Assembly (NCBI RefSeq): GCF_030269925.1
Contig: NC_085128.1
Coordinates: forward strand, 4,280,501-4,344,500
DNA: 64,000 nt
From: Bombyx mori
Lineage: Eukaryota; Arthropoda; Insecta; Lepidoptera; Bombycidae
Direction: 5' to 3'
Shown piece by piece: positions 44,107 to 57,074 of the stretch. The notes beneath the pieces were generated by a model, which did not search any database, had not been told where the DNA came from, and worked only from the letters and a program-made list of their open reading frames with translations. The position numbers were made by a program, and so were the translations under genes. Every line of letters starts with the position of its first letter. The stretch's first letter is position 1.

Positions 44107-45468
44107 TATATCATCGAAGTGTTATGTTTATACATCTAAAATATTACAAATCACTACATACAAGATTGGATAAGATATATATTTTAATACTTTTAAAAGT
44201 TCCAAGCCTGCAAAGGAGATATGAAGGAGGAAACTTGTGAAAAGATTCCTTTACAAAAACACAAGTCAGACTCGTAGAGCTCAATAATCAGTAGAGTGCA
44301 CTACGACACGTAGCACTGCCAGTTCGTAGCCACGTAGCATCGTAAATTACTTTTCAATGCAATTCGTTCTGCTTCTTTGGAAAAATTTTAGACTGGCATA
44401 AAATTTAGGTTGATATATCGTTTGGCAGATTAAGGTTAAATACTTTTTTATTACGATGTTTCAGTCTTTGCTTAGGACTGCTATTGACGTGAGCTCTGTT
44501 CAAATCGACTCAATATTTTTTTTAGTAAGTCGTAAAACATATTACGTATTGTTGATATAATATTATTTATATAGTTATCAAAATTTTAACTTTCTATAAT
44601 CAATTAAAGAGAATAAAGCTCTCGTAAATTATTACGCAAAGTGGTGTAATAAGGCGACCGCGGTCTCTCGAAAAATTCAGCAACATTTTTAATTTTTGAT
44701 TTCGGACAGAGAGGAATCCAATTGTTTTCAGGCCCCGAAGTTCCTATCGCAATTATATTCCAACAGTTTTTCGTAATACGATTACACGTTATTTGGCCTT
44801 TCGTTAAAGATCAAATTTTAATTTCACATGAAATACAAGGTCAGAAATAGCTTTTTACGAATTTGTAATTGCTTCACATCGAACGATAGGAGCAACAGGT
44901 TATTAAGAATGTATCTGTATACATTTCTGTACATCACGTAAGTAGAACAGACTAAAATATTTCCAATTTTATTTATTGCTCATTGTTATTTTTTCCCAAA
45001 AAATATAATATTTACTACTACAAAAAACTAATTTTATGTATTCTATTTATAATTTGTAATGGCTTCGGTGATCACCTATTACTAGGCAGGTCATGAGTTC
45101 GTGCAACTATCTATGTATCAATGAAAATAAATCACAGCCAGGTAATTTTTCGCAGTCCTTCAACGCTATCAATTTCCCACTCAAACCAATGGAATTAATC
45201 AAATGTATTTTAACACGTTTGAAAGCGACTCTCGGGAAGCTATGGGAGAATATTTCAAACTAATACATACGTTTGGGTCGCCAATAATTCAATTGAATCG
45301 AATGGGGCAGTAACAATATCTAAATTGAATGTAGTAATGAACAAATTCGTAGTTCGCTTTTGTCTCGAAATTTCTTTGTGACTTCTAACGCTATTAATTT
45401 AATTATTCAAAATAGTACATAAATCATTAAGACTTATATACTATAGTATTTCAGTATCGTATTTAAGA
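44107..45468. other. No recognised feature
   Basis: AT-rich, nothing supported. Confidence 0.45.
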
Positions 45469-45758
45469 CTAGTTGACCCGGCAAACTTCGTAGTAGCTCA
45501 ATCGAGAAATAAAAGACCTAAACTTTTGTATAAAATAAACTTAAAACAAACAAATGGAATCCGTCCGACGGGGGACGATTCAAAGGGAAAACAAAATTGT
45601 TATTTTTATTTAATTCTGATCATTCTCATATTTATCTACCTTTCAAACCTTCTCTGGACTTCCACAAATAATTCAAGACCAAAATTAGCCAAATCGGTCG
45701 AGCCGTTCTCGAGTTTTAGCGAGACTAACGAACGGCAATTCATTTTTATATATAACTA

Positions 45759-47056
45759 GTCAGGTCATAAGTATTGTCACACAGTAAAAACTTTTCTTTT
45801 AGAATGCTGGCCACAAAAAAGTTTATTGAATTCGAATTTTGAATTGTTCATGAAAATAAAAATGTATACTTTTAGAATTTTACTCATTTTTAAATATGGA
45901 GTGGACGCTTAAAGAAGACCGTGTTGCAGTTATTGCGTTGCATCGTTGCGGTTACGCGCCAATTCAATTTTTTAACATACTGAAAAATTTGAATATAAAC
46001 AAAAGATTCGTTTATCGTACCATCAAACGATACAATGAAGACTCTAGTGTATATGACAGGTCAAGAAGTGGTCGCCCTCGGTCTGTTAGGACTCCAGCAG
46101 TGATAAAAGCTGTGAAGGCGCGAATTCAAAGAAATCCCAAACGTAAGCAGAAACTGTTGGCCCTTCAGATGGGGTTAAGCAGAACCACGGTGAAAAGGGT
46201 GTTAAATGAAGACTTAGGGCTTCGGGCATATCGAAGAAAAACAGGACATCGTTTGAATGCTCGTCTAATGGACATGAGACTGAAGAGATGCCGCGCTTTG
46301 TTGAAGCGGTACGCGGGAAAAAAATATCGGGAAATTCTTTTTTCGGATGAAAAAATTTTTACCGTAGAAGAGAGCTACAACAAACAAAATGATAAGGTGT
46401 ACGCACACAGTAGTAAAGAAGCGAGCAACCGTATTCCGCGTGTCCAACGAGGTCATTTTCCATCCTCGCTCATGGTATGGTTGGGAGTTTCTTATTGGGG
46501 CTTAACAGAGGTACATTTTTGTGAGAAAGGTGTAAAAACGAATGCAGTTGTGTATCAAAATACAGTCCTGACGAACCTTGTGGAACCTGTTTCTCATACC
46601 ATGTTCAATAACAGGCACTGGGTATTCCAACAAGATTCGGCGCCAGCTCATAGAGCGAAGAGCACACAAGACTGGCTGACGGCGCGTGAAATCGACTTCA
46701 TCCGGCACGAAGACTGGCCCTCCTCCAGTCCAGATTTGAATCCGTTAGATTACAAGATATGGCAACAGTTGGAGGAAAAGGCGTGCTCAAAGCCTCATCC
46801 CAATTTGGAGTCACTCAAGACATCCTTGATTACGGCAGCCGCCGATATTGACATGGACCTCGTTCGTGCTGCGATAACGACTGGCCGCGCAGATTGAAGG
46901 CCTATATTCAAAATCACGGAGGTCATTTTGAATAAACTTTAGTGTCATAAGAATCTATGTTTTGTTAAGTTCATTTTGGTATATGAATGGTTACATAATG
47001 AATAAACTTGTTTCAATTATTTTACATTAAACATGTGACAGAATTTATGACCTGAC
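45759..47056 (+). mobile_element. Complete mariner-type (DD37D, maT clade) transposon
   Basis: A 1,298-bp element flanked by the TA target duplication (45757-45758, 47057-47058). Inverted ends start GTCAGGTCATAA on both sides and continue to TGTCACA, about 24 bp with a few mismatches. One long uninterrupted transposase ORF lies inside. An AATAAA at 46930-46935 follows the ORF. Confidence 0.9.
45896..46897 (+). CDS. Mariner (DD37D) transposase
   Basis: 333 residues, the full length for this group. It excises and reinserts the element by binding the inverted ends in the nucleus. Residues 1-110 form the DNA-binding part: two helix-turn-helix-like segments (about 10-45 and 80-105) joined by a GRPRS motif at 59-63. 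The catalytic triad is D151 (LFSDEKIF), D247 (WVFQQD) and D285 (NPLDYKIW). Exactly 37 residues separate the last two, defining DD37D, the maT group to which silkworm mariner-like elements such as Bmmar1 and Bmmar6 belong. The frame is open from ATG to stop with all three Asp residues kept, so the protein may be active. No other gene lies within the element. Confidence 0.93.
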   Translation: MEWTLKEDRVAVIALHRCGYAPIQFFNILKNLNINKRFVYRTIKRYNEDSSVYDRSRSGRPRSVRTPAVIKAVKARIQRNPKRKQKLLALQMGLSRTTVKRVLNEDLGLRAYRRKTGHRLNARLMDMRLKRCRALLKRYAGKKYREILFSDEKIFTVEESYNKQNDKVYAHSSKEASNRIPRVQRGHFPSSLMVWLGVSYWGLTEVHFCEKGVKTNAVVYQNTVLTNLVEPVSHTMFNNRHWVFQQDSAPAHRAKSTQDWLTAREIDFIRHEDWPSSSPDLNPLDYKIWQQLEEKACSKPHPNLESLKTSLITAAADIDMDLVRAAITTGRAD

Positions 47057-47074
47057 TAGGTATATACTTATAGA

Positions 47075-48350
47075 TATTGAGCTCACGTCCAGCTGTCTTT
47101 TGGCTGACAAGGTCTGTCTACTCGCCTGATACTGATAATGTATGTACGTTAGCCTCCTTTGAACAGCGGTCTCGGAGCAACAAGTTTCGTTTCCTACTTC
47201 TGTATAATTACAGAATAATAGCAACGGTAATGGATTACACAATATGAGTACATAACAAAGTTAGGCGGCGTCGTCGTGTAAATGTCACGTCAAGTGTAGC
47301 CGTTCTTTAATGGGTTACATTCGAAATTTAAAAACTTAAAAATTCATGGAAAAAAAAAACAAAAGTACATAAGTCTATCTAGTTGAAAAAGAAAATAAAC
47401 ATTGTAACTTCATACAAAATGTTTTATTTTCATAATTAATACACAAAAATACTGAATATATTTTACGTGATATTATTTATTGAGCGGGCGTGAAATAGTA
47501 TTATAATAGGCAATCACGCAAGTATCGCTAATGGAAGATCGCGTGTTTCCACACCGAGCACACGCTTAATTTACGTGCAGGGCTTTCGTCTTAGTTTACA
47601 GTTTAAAAAGCAAAGTACCCATTTGTAATAATGGACTAATGAGAAACTATACTAAAAGCAGACAAAATTTACGACAAAAAAACATTAAGGTTTTTAATTC
47701 GCTTTTATTAGCTTCAGACGTATGTATTTATGTAACGGAATCTTTGAACATGATTTTGACCCCCTTCAAAACGTCGGATTAACTCTAAATTTGGTATACT
47801 TATTAATGACCGACGACAATTCAGTATTAAAAAAAATATATTGAAAAAATTGAAATTCAACTAAAAAATGAAAAATAAATAATAGTTTAAAAAAACTAAC
47901 AAAATACGCTTTTTTTAAACTACTTATGAATTTATTTTTTGATAGCAGCGTCGATGAAATGTTTTTAACTTATAATTAATTTGAAATACGAAGCTACCTC
48001 CGTTTATACCGAATCATTTATATCGAATTACCCGACAAAGATGACAACGCGTAACGGGAGATCACTACTGAACCTTATTACGTGTTGAGGGAAAGAACAA
48101 GCCAACTTAATCCTGAGAAATTGACTTTTGACATTTTGTAAAGTCACGAAATAAATTTTTACTAAAATTCTTACTACTTGAACTTGGGGGTCATCTCTGA
48201 TACTCGATTTCAATTTTACGAATAAAAACGTGTTCTAATGTAAGGTTTTGCCAATACACAAACATAGCATTCATTCAATGAATCCACTACCTTCCCCACT
48301 CAATTTTTTCTCATAAATTCCATATTTCCGTCTACATTTCGATAAATTCT
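47075..48350. other. No recognised feature
   Basis: AT-rich; nothing supported. Confidence 0.45.
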
Positions 48351-48351
48351 A

Positions 48352-48597
48352 GTTTTTTTTTATTGCTTAGATGGGTGGACCAGCTCACAGCCCACCTGGT
48401 GTTAAGTGATTACTGGAGCCTATAGACATCTACAACGTAAATGCGCCACCCACCTTGAGATATAAGTTCTAAGGTCTCAGTATAGTTACAACAGCAGCCC
48501 CACGCTTCAAACCGAAACGTGTTGCTACTTCACGGCAGAAATAGGCAGGATGGTGGTACCTACCCGTGCGGACTCACTAGAGGCCCCGCCACCAGTT
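48352..48597 (-). mobile_element. Bm1 SINE, 5'-truncated
   Basis: T run and 'attgcttagatgggtggacc' to 'actagaggccccgccacca'; the 5' end is at the common truncation point. Confidence 0.9.
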
Positions 48598-49305
48598 CTG
48601 ATATGTAACATGGGAGTGATATATAGGGCACACATATGGCTACTCGTGTTCTAATATACAGAAGTAACGTAACTAAGTACAATAAAAGAATTATATATTT
48701 ACTACAATTTTTTTTTAAATTTATATCGACTCTCCAAATACAATTATAAGTGAAATGTACACATTCTGTACCGCAAATTACGTATAATTTAAAACACATA
48801 TTCTAATGTACCTTGCGTGACTAGTAAACAAATATGAAATTCGACTAGCATTAATGCAGTATAAACTCATTTTTGCTTTTAGCATATGCTTGAAAAGGTT
48901 TATCTTGGCTGTTAAAAACTCTTATTTGTATTCAAGGAGTTTCCTGCCTGAAGAGTTCCCGACATTTCACGTTGGTTAAAGAGTTTTCGCTCTAGAAAAG
49001 TTTGTGCAATTCACAATCGATTTCAGATGCACTGAGCAAACCAGTCATGGCTTGAATATATATATTTTTTTACGTTAATATTTAAACTTATTATGTAATA
49101 TATACTTGATATTGGACTTTCCAAATACGAAAAATAAAATACATGAATGGAAAAAGCGGTTTTGAGCAATGAATGTTATTTAACTCAGATATTTATTTAT
49201 GGATCCACAGCATATCAAATAATTACGCATATGTATTGCATTTATACAAAAAATTTACCTAAAATAAAACCAAAAAAGATGCGTGATTTCGTGGGACACC
49301 GGATA

Positions 49306-49643
49306 GGAACGAAGTACCTTATTATAAAAATATTAATTTTAAGTTCTATTCGAGGTATAAAGACAATGAAACTGGAGGTTTCGCAACAACCCACGGTCAT
49401 TCGGTAACGTGCGAACTTATTGTGGTATACTTCATTCACGGTTGTTTGCAAAAGAGTTAGTGTATTGCGCAAACGAACGCTCTGAGATCGTGGTCAATGA
49501 ATGATAAAAAAAGATGTTATTTTTTGTACGTTATTACAAAGTTAAGTCGTACACTGTGTGCATTACTATTAAAAATCTTACGTTACGGACGTTTTTTCCG
49601 GTCAGGGTACCCCTCCGCATCGTCCCATAAGGAACTTCGTTCC
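49306..49643 (-). repeat. Unclassified dispersed repeat with palindromic ends, copy 1
   Basis: Bounded by GGAACGAAGTACC (49306-49318) and GGAACTTCGTTCC (49631-49643). The outer flank 'cgtgggacacc' on the left corresponds, inverted, to 'ggtgtcccacg' right of the copy at 55150-55662. Confidence 0.45.
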
Positions 49644-50759
49644 AATAAGAATATAACCAATGTAGGTAGTCGAAGCTATTTAAAATTGTATTATTAAATA
49701 TAACTCAAACGATTAGTCAGATCATGTTAAAATTGATCAAATGAAGAAGAAATTTTTTTTTTTGTGAAACCGTTAGTAATATCAGAACAGTAAGGTGGTG
49801 CAGCACTTAAAGGCTTAGGAAACTGCGAGATTAAATTAAGCAGTGTCATTAATATATAGTTACTTATTACAAATACACGTGCCTTATTTGTAAATACATA
49901 ATAATTATTAAATACTGAACTCAGAATCAGCCTCCTGTCTTTACGTATTATATTACACATAATCGACTGAACCTTACAGGACGATTATCTCGACGGCGTC
50001 TACTGCTACTTCACAATCCATCTTTCAGACTTAGATAATATCCAGAGCTTATTCGCAAACTTATCCCTCCCTCTAATACCTACTGATTAATAGTCGGGCA
50101 GGATGTTATCATGTTAATGTGGAGCGAAGTAAGGTGTGAGACCGTACGTAATACTAATAGGCCTAGTTAGTAGCTAAAAACTAAGAAAACATACTGAAAT
50201 AACAAACTGAACCAAGAATTAATTTCATCTTTTTTTATCCCATTGCTAATAAATGAGAATATTGGATCAAAGTTATAAAATTATCATAAAATCACTAGTC
50301 CTCGATGCGCATGCAAATTTTCAAATTAATCAGACGTCTTGAAGTCAGTGATAATGACCTTTAAAGGTACACAAAAACATACATACCAAACTAATGAAAG
50401 CGTGTTGAACCTAAATCGGAAACTGCAATCGTCCATTTATACTTTTAAATGTAAATTGCAGCATGGAGACATCTTAGGCCAACCTTATCGGTGAGATAAG
50501 AGCAAAAAGAATTACACATCCCAATATTTTGAGATTTTATGAGATAATAGAACAACGATATTAAGCATATCGTGTAGATTTAAAAAACAATCGTAATATT
50601 TCACGAAATGAAACTTTAAGAATGCAGCGTGACGGATAAGTAGCTGAAAACAAATATCCATCAGTGGAAATCGAGCGATCCATTGTTCCGTGACCAGCGG
50701 CTTTGGCAAACGAACGTATTTGATCATTTATTATACTTACAGTTTTTTTTTTTTATTTG
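49644..50759. other. No recognised feature
   Basis: AT-rich, nothing supported. Confidence 0.45.
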
Positions 50760-51527
50760 TATCGAGTGGTGAAAGAATATTTGGTTTCAGCGACATTTTT
50801 ACAAATGTACAAGAGAGCCACTTACAGTTTAAATTTGGTTCATGAAATCAGCGTCGGAACGGCATTTCGATCAGACTATGCGTCATGATAACCGCCTTAT
50901 CGTTGCCGCCGTTGACTACTCCCCGAATCCTGATCATGCAGAAGCCAGGCACCGTCGACGCCCTAGACACGTCCTTACGGATCCATCAGATCCAATAACC
51001 TTTGCATTAGACGCCTTCAGCTCTAACACTAGGTGCAGGCTTGCGACTCTGGTAACCGTACTCGTCGAACTCGACAAAGAGTTCGACGTGCAACCTAACC
51101 CATGCATTAGCTCGCGGAGTTTCTCGCCGGATCTTCTCAGCGGGTCGCGATTCCGATCCGGTAGTAGATTCATTCGCGAAGCAACTGCTCTTAAGTTTTT
51201 AGATCTCCTTCGGAGGCGCTCGGGCCGTTGTTAGCAAATCCCACCCCTTCTGGCTAAGCCTTTGCTCGCCCACCTGTCCTACTGAAACTGGAAAGGCCTC
51301 AGGGCCACCAGTAATCATTCAATCATAAAAAAAATATAAGTTAAAATTAAAAAAAAAATCGTAAAAAAAATCTTCAGCTATTTCAATGGGGTAATATTGT
51401 ATGTAGTTCAATTTAAAACAGAATTGTTGATACTAATACCAAATAAAACGGACTTTTAATTACAGAGGTAAATGTCGCTTATTAAGCGAAATGTCACTTA
51501 AACCAAACAGCCTTTCACCCCTCAATA
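50760..51527. mobile_element. MITE (long terminal inverted repeats), copy 3, split by a LINE fragment
   Basis: Left end TATCGAGTGGTGAAAG and complement of right end TATTGAGGGGTGAAAGG, then 'TTTGGTTT' and 'GACATTT' on both sides. It is the clearest copy of the terminal repeats. Confidence 0.75.
50829..51335 (+). mobile_element. L1-like LINE 3' fragment inside the MITE
   Basis: GC-rich block with 'gttgccgccgttgactact', 'ctctggtaaccgtactcgtc', 'gggtcgcgattccgatccgg' and 'cacctgtcctactgaaactg', ending in an A-rich tail. A frame of 130 codons at 50842-51234 is inside it and is not a host gene. Confidence 0.65.
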
Positions 51528-51654
51528 TCTAGTTTTTTTTCTTTCTCCTATATTACCGCTGTACGCAAGCTGTTTGACGGACCTGATTTATAAGTAGTCG
51601 CCCGTCAGCAACGCTAGAAACGTAGACAAGACAACGCCCACCTCACACCTAGTT

Positions 51655-52095
51655 TATTATTTATATATTGCCTAGTGGTGTGGACGAGCTCACAGCCCAC
51701 CTGGTGTTAAGTGGTTACTGGAGCCCATAGACAACTACAACGTAAATGCGCCACCCACCTTGAGATATAAGTTCTAAGGTATCAGTATAGTTACAACGGC
51801 TGCCCTTGAAACCGAAACGCATTACTGCTTCACGGCAGAAATAAGCAGGGTGTTAGTAGCTACCCGTGCGGACTCACAAGAGGTCCTACCACCAGTAGTT
51901 ACGCAAATTATAATTTTGCAGGTTTGATTTTTATTACACGATGTTATTCCTTCACCGTGGAAGTCAATCGTGAACATTTGTCAAGTACATATTCCATTAG
52001 AAAAATTGGTACCCGCCTGCGGGATTCGAACACCGTTGCATCGTTAGATACGAATGCACCGGACATCTTATCCTTTAGGCCACGACGACTTATCG
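51655..52095 (-). mobile_element. Bm1 SINE, full length, with target duplication
   Basis: Flanked by ACCTAGTT (51647-51654 and 52096-52103). It has body, hairpin region and tRNA-like head ('gtcgtcgtggcctaaaggat' on the complement; B box 'gttcgaatccc'). The tail is an A/T-mixed sequence instead of pure T. Confidence 0.93.
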
Positions 52096-52639
52096 ACCTA
52101 GTTAGCTTCTCCATCTTGCTTCGAAACGTCATTGCTGAATATTGACCGTGAAATCCGTTGGCGCGTTCATTGACGACTTACTTAAGCTATATTATATAGA
52201 CGGTTATCGTAGCCCATGGACGCACAAAGATATCTCACTCTCTATTGCATTAGAAAGCTCAATTGCATTACGCAGGCGATCAATGTTCATGGTCTCCTCC
52301 CCTCAATCTTACTTATAGCATTTTTAATTAAACTCCTCCACAAGACAAAGCTTCATGACTATTTAAATACTAGACTTAAAACCCTTGTTAAGTTCACGCA
52401 TTTAATCACCCACATTTTTTTCTCAATTTCATTTTACTTTGATGCACTTAGTTTCGCAAGTTTAAGGTAATGATCAAACCCGGTCACGTTTTGCTGTTAC
52501 TTTTATTATTATTATACAAGAACGTGACGAGGACATGGCCACCTGATGCTAAGTAGTCACGCGACGCCCATGAACAACAGTAATGGTAGCTAGACTGCTG
52601 TATCATTGAGGTCTCACCTCCAAAACTGATTAATCGATA

Positions 52640-53160
52640 ACTGTGTGAAAATATGATTTTCATAGATAGATTTTCAATATAAATGTGAGTCGACTATTAT
52701 CAAAGGCGGCAATGTGACTTTTGGACAATTATTGGTAAATCACAAAAACGAATTTTTTGTATTCCATTGGCAGTCACAAAACTCTTCTGAACGACATCTT
52801 AGATAAATAACAGGTTAAGTATTAACCTTTATTTAATGCAGGTTTTGAACCGTATTCTTTGAAGGAGACGATTATATTCAAATCAATCTGTATTGACATA
52901 TCAATAACATTTTTTTGTCCAAATGCACAGATTGCCACCTTTGATAATAGACGACTCATGTATGAAAATATGATTTTCATAGATAGATTTTCAAGATAAC
53001 TGTACGAAAATATGATTTTCATAGATAGATTTTCAAGATAACTGTACGAAAATATGATTTTCATAGATAGATTTTCAAGATAACTGTACGAAAATATGAT
53101 TTTCATAGATAAATTTTCAAGATAACTGTATGAAAATATGATTTTGATACAATTTCTTGG
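52640..53160. repeat. Foldback with a 42-bp minisatellite
   Basis: The segment 'gtcgactattatcaaaggcg' (52690-52709) has its inverted counterpart at about 52933-52954. Outside each arm stand copies of 'gaaaatatgattttcataga'; on the right there are five in tandem with a 42-bp period (52964-53150), each with a GAAAAT/ATTTTC stem. Confidence 0.75.
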
Positions 53161-53596
53161 AACTACTATTTCTTCGAACTGCTCGCGTGCCACCTATCGT
53201 AACTTGGTGGTAGTACTGATAGAAATCTTCATTGAACGGCTAACAACCACTTTACCAAGAATCATTGCATTCGGAATGTCAGTTTAGTAACGCATATAGG
53301 ACAAACTCACATACCCACATTCATTTTCATTTATATTTATAGTATAGCATGCTAATACCCTATTCTGTGTTGATTTAATTTATATTTTTCATTATGAAAA
53401 ACTGAGTAAATACTAAGTAAGCAACATTATTATTTTACTTTACTTTGAAACCGCATGTTACTTTTTATTGGCTCCGTTTATGTATCTATGAAAAAAATAT
53501 ACGTTTAAGTGATATTAGTACGTAAATGGTACGTACACCTACCTGCAATCAATAACTAGACGAGCGTTGAAACGTTTTTTTTATCTGGTTATTATT

Positions 53597-53790
53597 GGTG
53601 GTAGGGCGTCGTGTGAGTTTGCACGTATATGTACTACCACCCTGCCTAATTCTACCGTAATGCGTTTCGGTTTGAAGGGTGGGGCAGCCATTGTACTGAG
53701 ACCTCAGAACTCATATCTCAAGGTAGGTAACCATTTAATATCAGGAGGGTCGTGAGCTCGTCCCCCCACCTAAGCAATAAATAACAAAAA
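53597..53790 (+). mobile_element. Bm1 SINE, diverged, internal deletions
   Basis: 'attggtggtagggcg', 'gcgtttcggtttgaagg', 'ctcatatctcaaggtagg' and 'cctaagcaataaataa'. Confidence 0.8.
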
Positions 53791-55149
53791 ATAGGAAACA
53801 AATATACATATTTAAATATAAAAATTAAAATTTAATCTAATTAACACCTACATTCTCCGATCGCATGAAAATCTCACAACTAGCCTGAGGGCTTTAATTA
53901 CAGCAATTCAAACGTTTTAATCGACATCAAGATAAAGAATTCGGTTCCCGGAAGATTACAAACTCAACTCACGTTAAGACACACCTGTTAATTTTCAACA
54001 CGCAATGCTGCCGTGCAAATCGGTTGACCCGTTGCTCTAAGTATTACGTCAGGAGTTTAATATTGTTTTCTTTTTTTTAAATTCTAACACGAACTTCGTT
54101 TAGAATTGAAATTTGTAGGAAATTGATACTTTAAAAAACATTATAGTTTTACATTTAATTGAAAGTTTTTAGATTCCAAATCTTTTACACAAATTATACT
54201 GGGTTAATATAGGTACCTCGGATGAAACTATTTTTTTATTTAATACAAGTAAAATATGTACACAAAAGACAACGAACCTCGTTAGAGTGTAATTAATGTT
54301 CGTTCATAATCATTTTATCGCCCACGCGCTCAATCAGCACGCAATACGATATTGAACTTCATTCATAAGTCAATATCGGGTCAACGACCTCGGATTTTAC
54401 TTATCGAAAAGTGAACTCTATTGAACTATAGAAAAAGTTTTAATTGCAATAAAGGCATCTACATGTATGTCCGGCTGTACGACTGTCACTGCTACTTGAA
54501 GCGTGAAAAAGTAATACAGTCATTTTCAATTTTAAGAACATCCTGTGAGATTAAATTAAGTCGGGGAACTTTTTTTTTTGTTAAACTATAATTATTAGAT
54601 TTGTTTAGATAAACCTATATATTATTATATACCGTTAATTAAGTACAAAACAGAAGCCCGGCGAGTGAATCTAGATTCTAGCTATTCCCTACGGATTGAT
54701 TTTTTTTCTTTGCCTCCTGCACGAAACTACGGGTCGTGCTTATTTCTATGTTATTCATATTTTCATACACTTAAGGTGTATGCTAAAATGGTAATAATAA
54801 CCGACACAATACATACAATTAAAATTTACCCTATGATAATTGAATACAAGGCATAATAAATGTGAAATATATTACATGAACCATATCGTTTCTCGTACTT
54901 GAAGTTGAAAAACTCATCTAGTTTTATCGCAACTCGCCCATGTCATTATCCATGTCAATATACCGTTCGCAAACAGCTACGAGCGTAAAGTACAAAATGA
55001 TATTTGACAGAATACATCGACAATTTGGCGCCAAACTTAAATCTGGCCATAGCGCATCGTTCATAAATGGAAAACATATGTACTAAGTTTGTGAAAATAA
55101 AGAACTGGAGGTCGCAAAATTATGTAATAAAATTCAATTAAAACTTTTT
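53791..55149. other. No recognised feature
   Basis: AT-rich; nothing supported. Confidence 0.45.
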
Positions 55150-55662
55150 GGAACGAAGTTCCTTACGGCAGGCTTGGAGGGGATAGGGATTTTGCTGCGC
55201 GACCGAACTGAAAAAAATGTGATAGTAAAACCGTAAGAAAAAATCCGTGGAAAAAAGTGCGTGGAATAAAACCGTTAAATGAGACGTGCGCAGGCGCGAC
55301 AGTCGTATACAAAAGCGAGTAGTGTATAATACCTTTCTCTTTCTCCCTCTTTCTTTTCGTTCTCTCGTCCCTTCTCTCTTTATTTTGTAATTATTTCTAT
55401 TTCTATGTAATTTTATGTTGTCAAACAAAAATAAAGAGACATATTTTGTTATTTTAATTTATAATTTGAATTACAAATTTATTTTTATTTTACGTAATTT
55501 ATTATTTCGTAAAATACTGAATTTCCTAAATACTTTCCTGTACTTAACTAAAAACTAATCAGCAAAATTTAAGAGAAAAATCAAGAAAACCAACATAAAA
55601 TTGAGCACGATTTTTTTTTGCAAATTGTGTCGATTCTACATTAGCCGAAGGAACTTCGTTCC
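55150..55662 (+). repeat. Unclassified dispersed repeat with palindromic ends, copy 2
   Basis: Bounded by GGAACGAAGTTCC (55150-55162) and GGAACTTCGTTCC (55650-55662). The inner left side 'ttacggcaggcttggagggg' resembles the inverted right side of the copy at 49306. CT-rich run at 55335-55380. Confidence 0.45.
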
Positions 55663-57069
55663 TACCTGGTGTCCCACGACACCACATTTATATATATTTT
55701 TAAGAGATTTTATGACCTGGTAACTAAGTCAAGTCTTATTTTAATTTTAATGAAAACTTTTTTTATGAAATACGATATTATAAAAAGAAGTTGATTAATA
55801 TTGATTGAAAGAAATGAGATGAGGTGAAATGGTATGAAATATATCTCATATAATCTTAGTAAAATGGTGGTCATTTACGGAGACTTTGTCAGTGCACTTT
55901 TTGTAGGATACCAAGAAATTACGTTCAGCGGCTTTGTTTCATTTTCCCACATTTGTGCACTTTCACGGATACTAAATAGTTAACAAACCACCGTTATTAC
56001 ACATTTAAACCTGAAGAAACACTAAATAGACAAAATAAAACAAATCGCACAACTTCACTCCTCATGTTCCCGCCAAAAAGTCCAATTAAAACTTCGGTTC
56101 TCGTCACCATAGATAAGACAGAAACTCGTCACATAGCCGGCAAAGGTTATTAGTGTTATTACGTTATAACGCCTACCTATGGTCCCAATTCACAACTGTA
56201 TGTTAATTAATTGCGTAGACTGTATTTTTTTTTTCTAAATACGCAACCTTACATACCTTCACGTTCTTCTGAGACGATAAAAAGACAAAACCTCACTGTG
56301 GACGATGCCGTGACGTTATTTCCTATAATTTTCCTGAATGTTGCGTGGCTGAAACGTATTGTGACTGAATGCCGCAAATTTTCTCCCACGGTGCGTCGAA
56401 TTAAAAACGCCTGACGATGTTAAGCACGCAATGTTTCGAGCGCACTAAAGCAGGCGCTTATACTCGTTAAAGTAAATCATTACTCAATTAAAGAGAAATA
56501 TACAATAAGCCCACTAACTAACTATGAATTTCGAAATCATTTAAGTGTTAGTATCGACGCGCTGCGATCTACTTCGGTGATAAAGATAATTTTGGAGGGA
56601 ACGTACGCTCTTTTGTATATCTGTATTACATGATAAAATGCAACGAACATTCCGGAACTTTTTCTACGAGATGTCGAGTGCTGATAATAAAACATATATC
56701 GATATTATGGTTTGTAATATAGTCAGGATCGTCCGAATTTACGGAACACACAAATGTCACAATTTGTTGTTGTCATTTGACAATTGTTTTCTTTTTAACA
56801 CTATAGCTTCTATGTTTGTAACGGAATGTCTGAACGTCATTTTGATAGGGTTTAAGACGTCCAAATAACTTGAAAAAATTACACATGCATTAACAGCTGA
56901 TGATGATAATACTGTAAGGAGCCTCCGAAACATCGTCATCGAATACTCGGCAAACCTATATAAGGAGGGTACTTAGATAATTCTGCACATTTTGCTCGTT
57001 ACATTTATATTAATTGTTAGTTCGGTTTGCTATTTCAGCGTGTATTTTTATATTTTTAACTTAGATGGG
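55663..57069. other. No recognised feature
   Basis: Short open frames (56211-56414, 56638-56868) have no similarity or splice context that I can support. Confidence 0.4.
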
Positions 57070-57074
57070 TGGAC

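Larger units (their letters stand above)
45469..47074 (-). mobile_element. Non-autonomous Helitron, family H1, copy 3, split by mariner
   Basis: Minus strand: CTAG end at 45472-45469 before T, and TC start at 47074-47073 after A. Most H1 sequence lies at 45469-45758; the last 16 bp of the 5' end lie beyond the mariner, at 47059-47074. Confidence 0.75.

Noticed and set aside
52964..53150. Regular direct repeats resembling a CRISPR array
   Set aside because: Units are adjacent without unique spacers, and the DNA is eukaryotic.
52822..53193. Repeated peptide of 14 residues in a 123-codon frame
   Set aside because: It is the translation of the 42-bp minisatellite, 14 codons per unit; not a gene.
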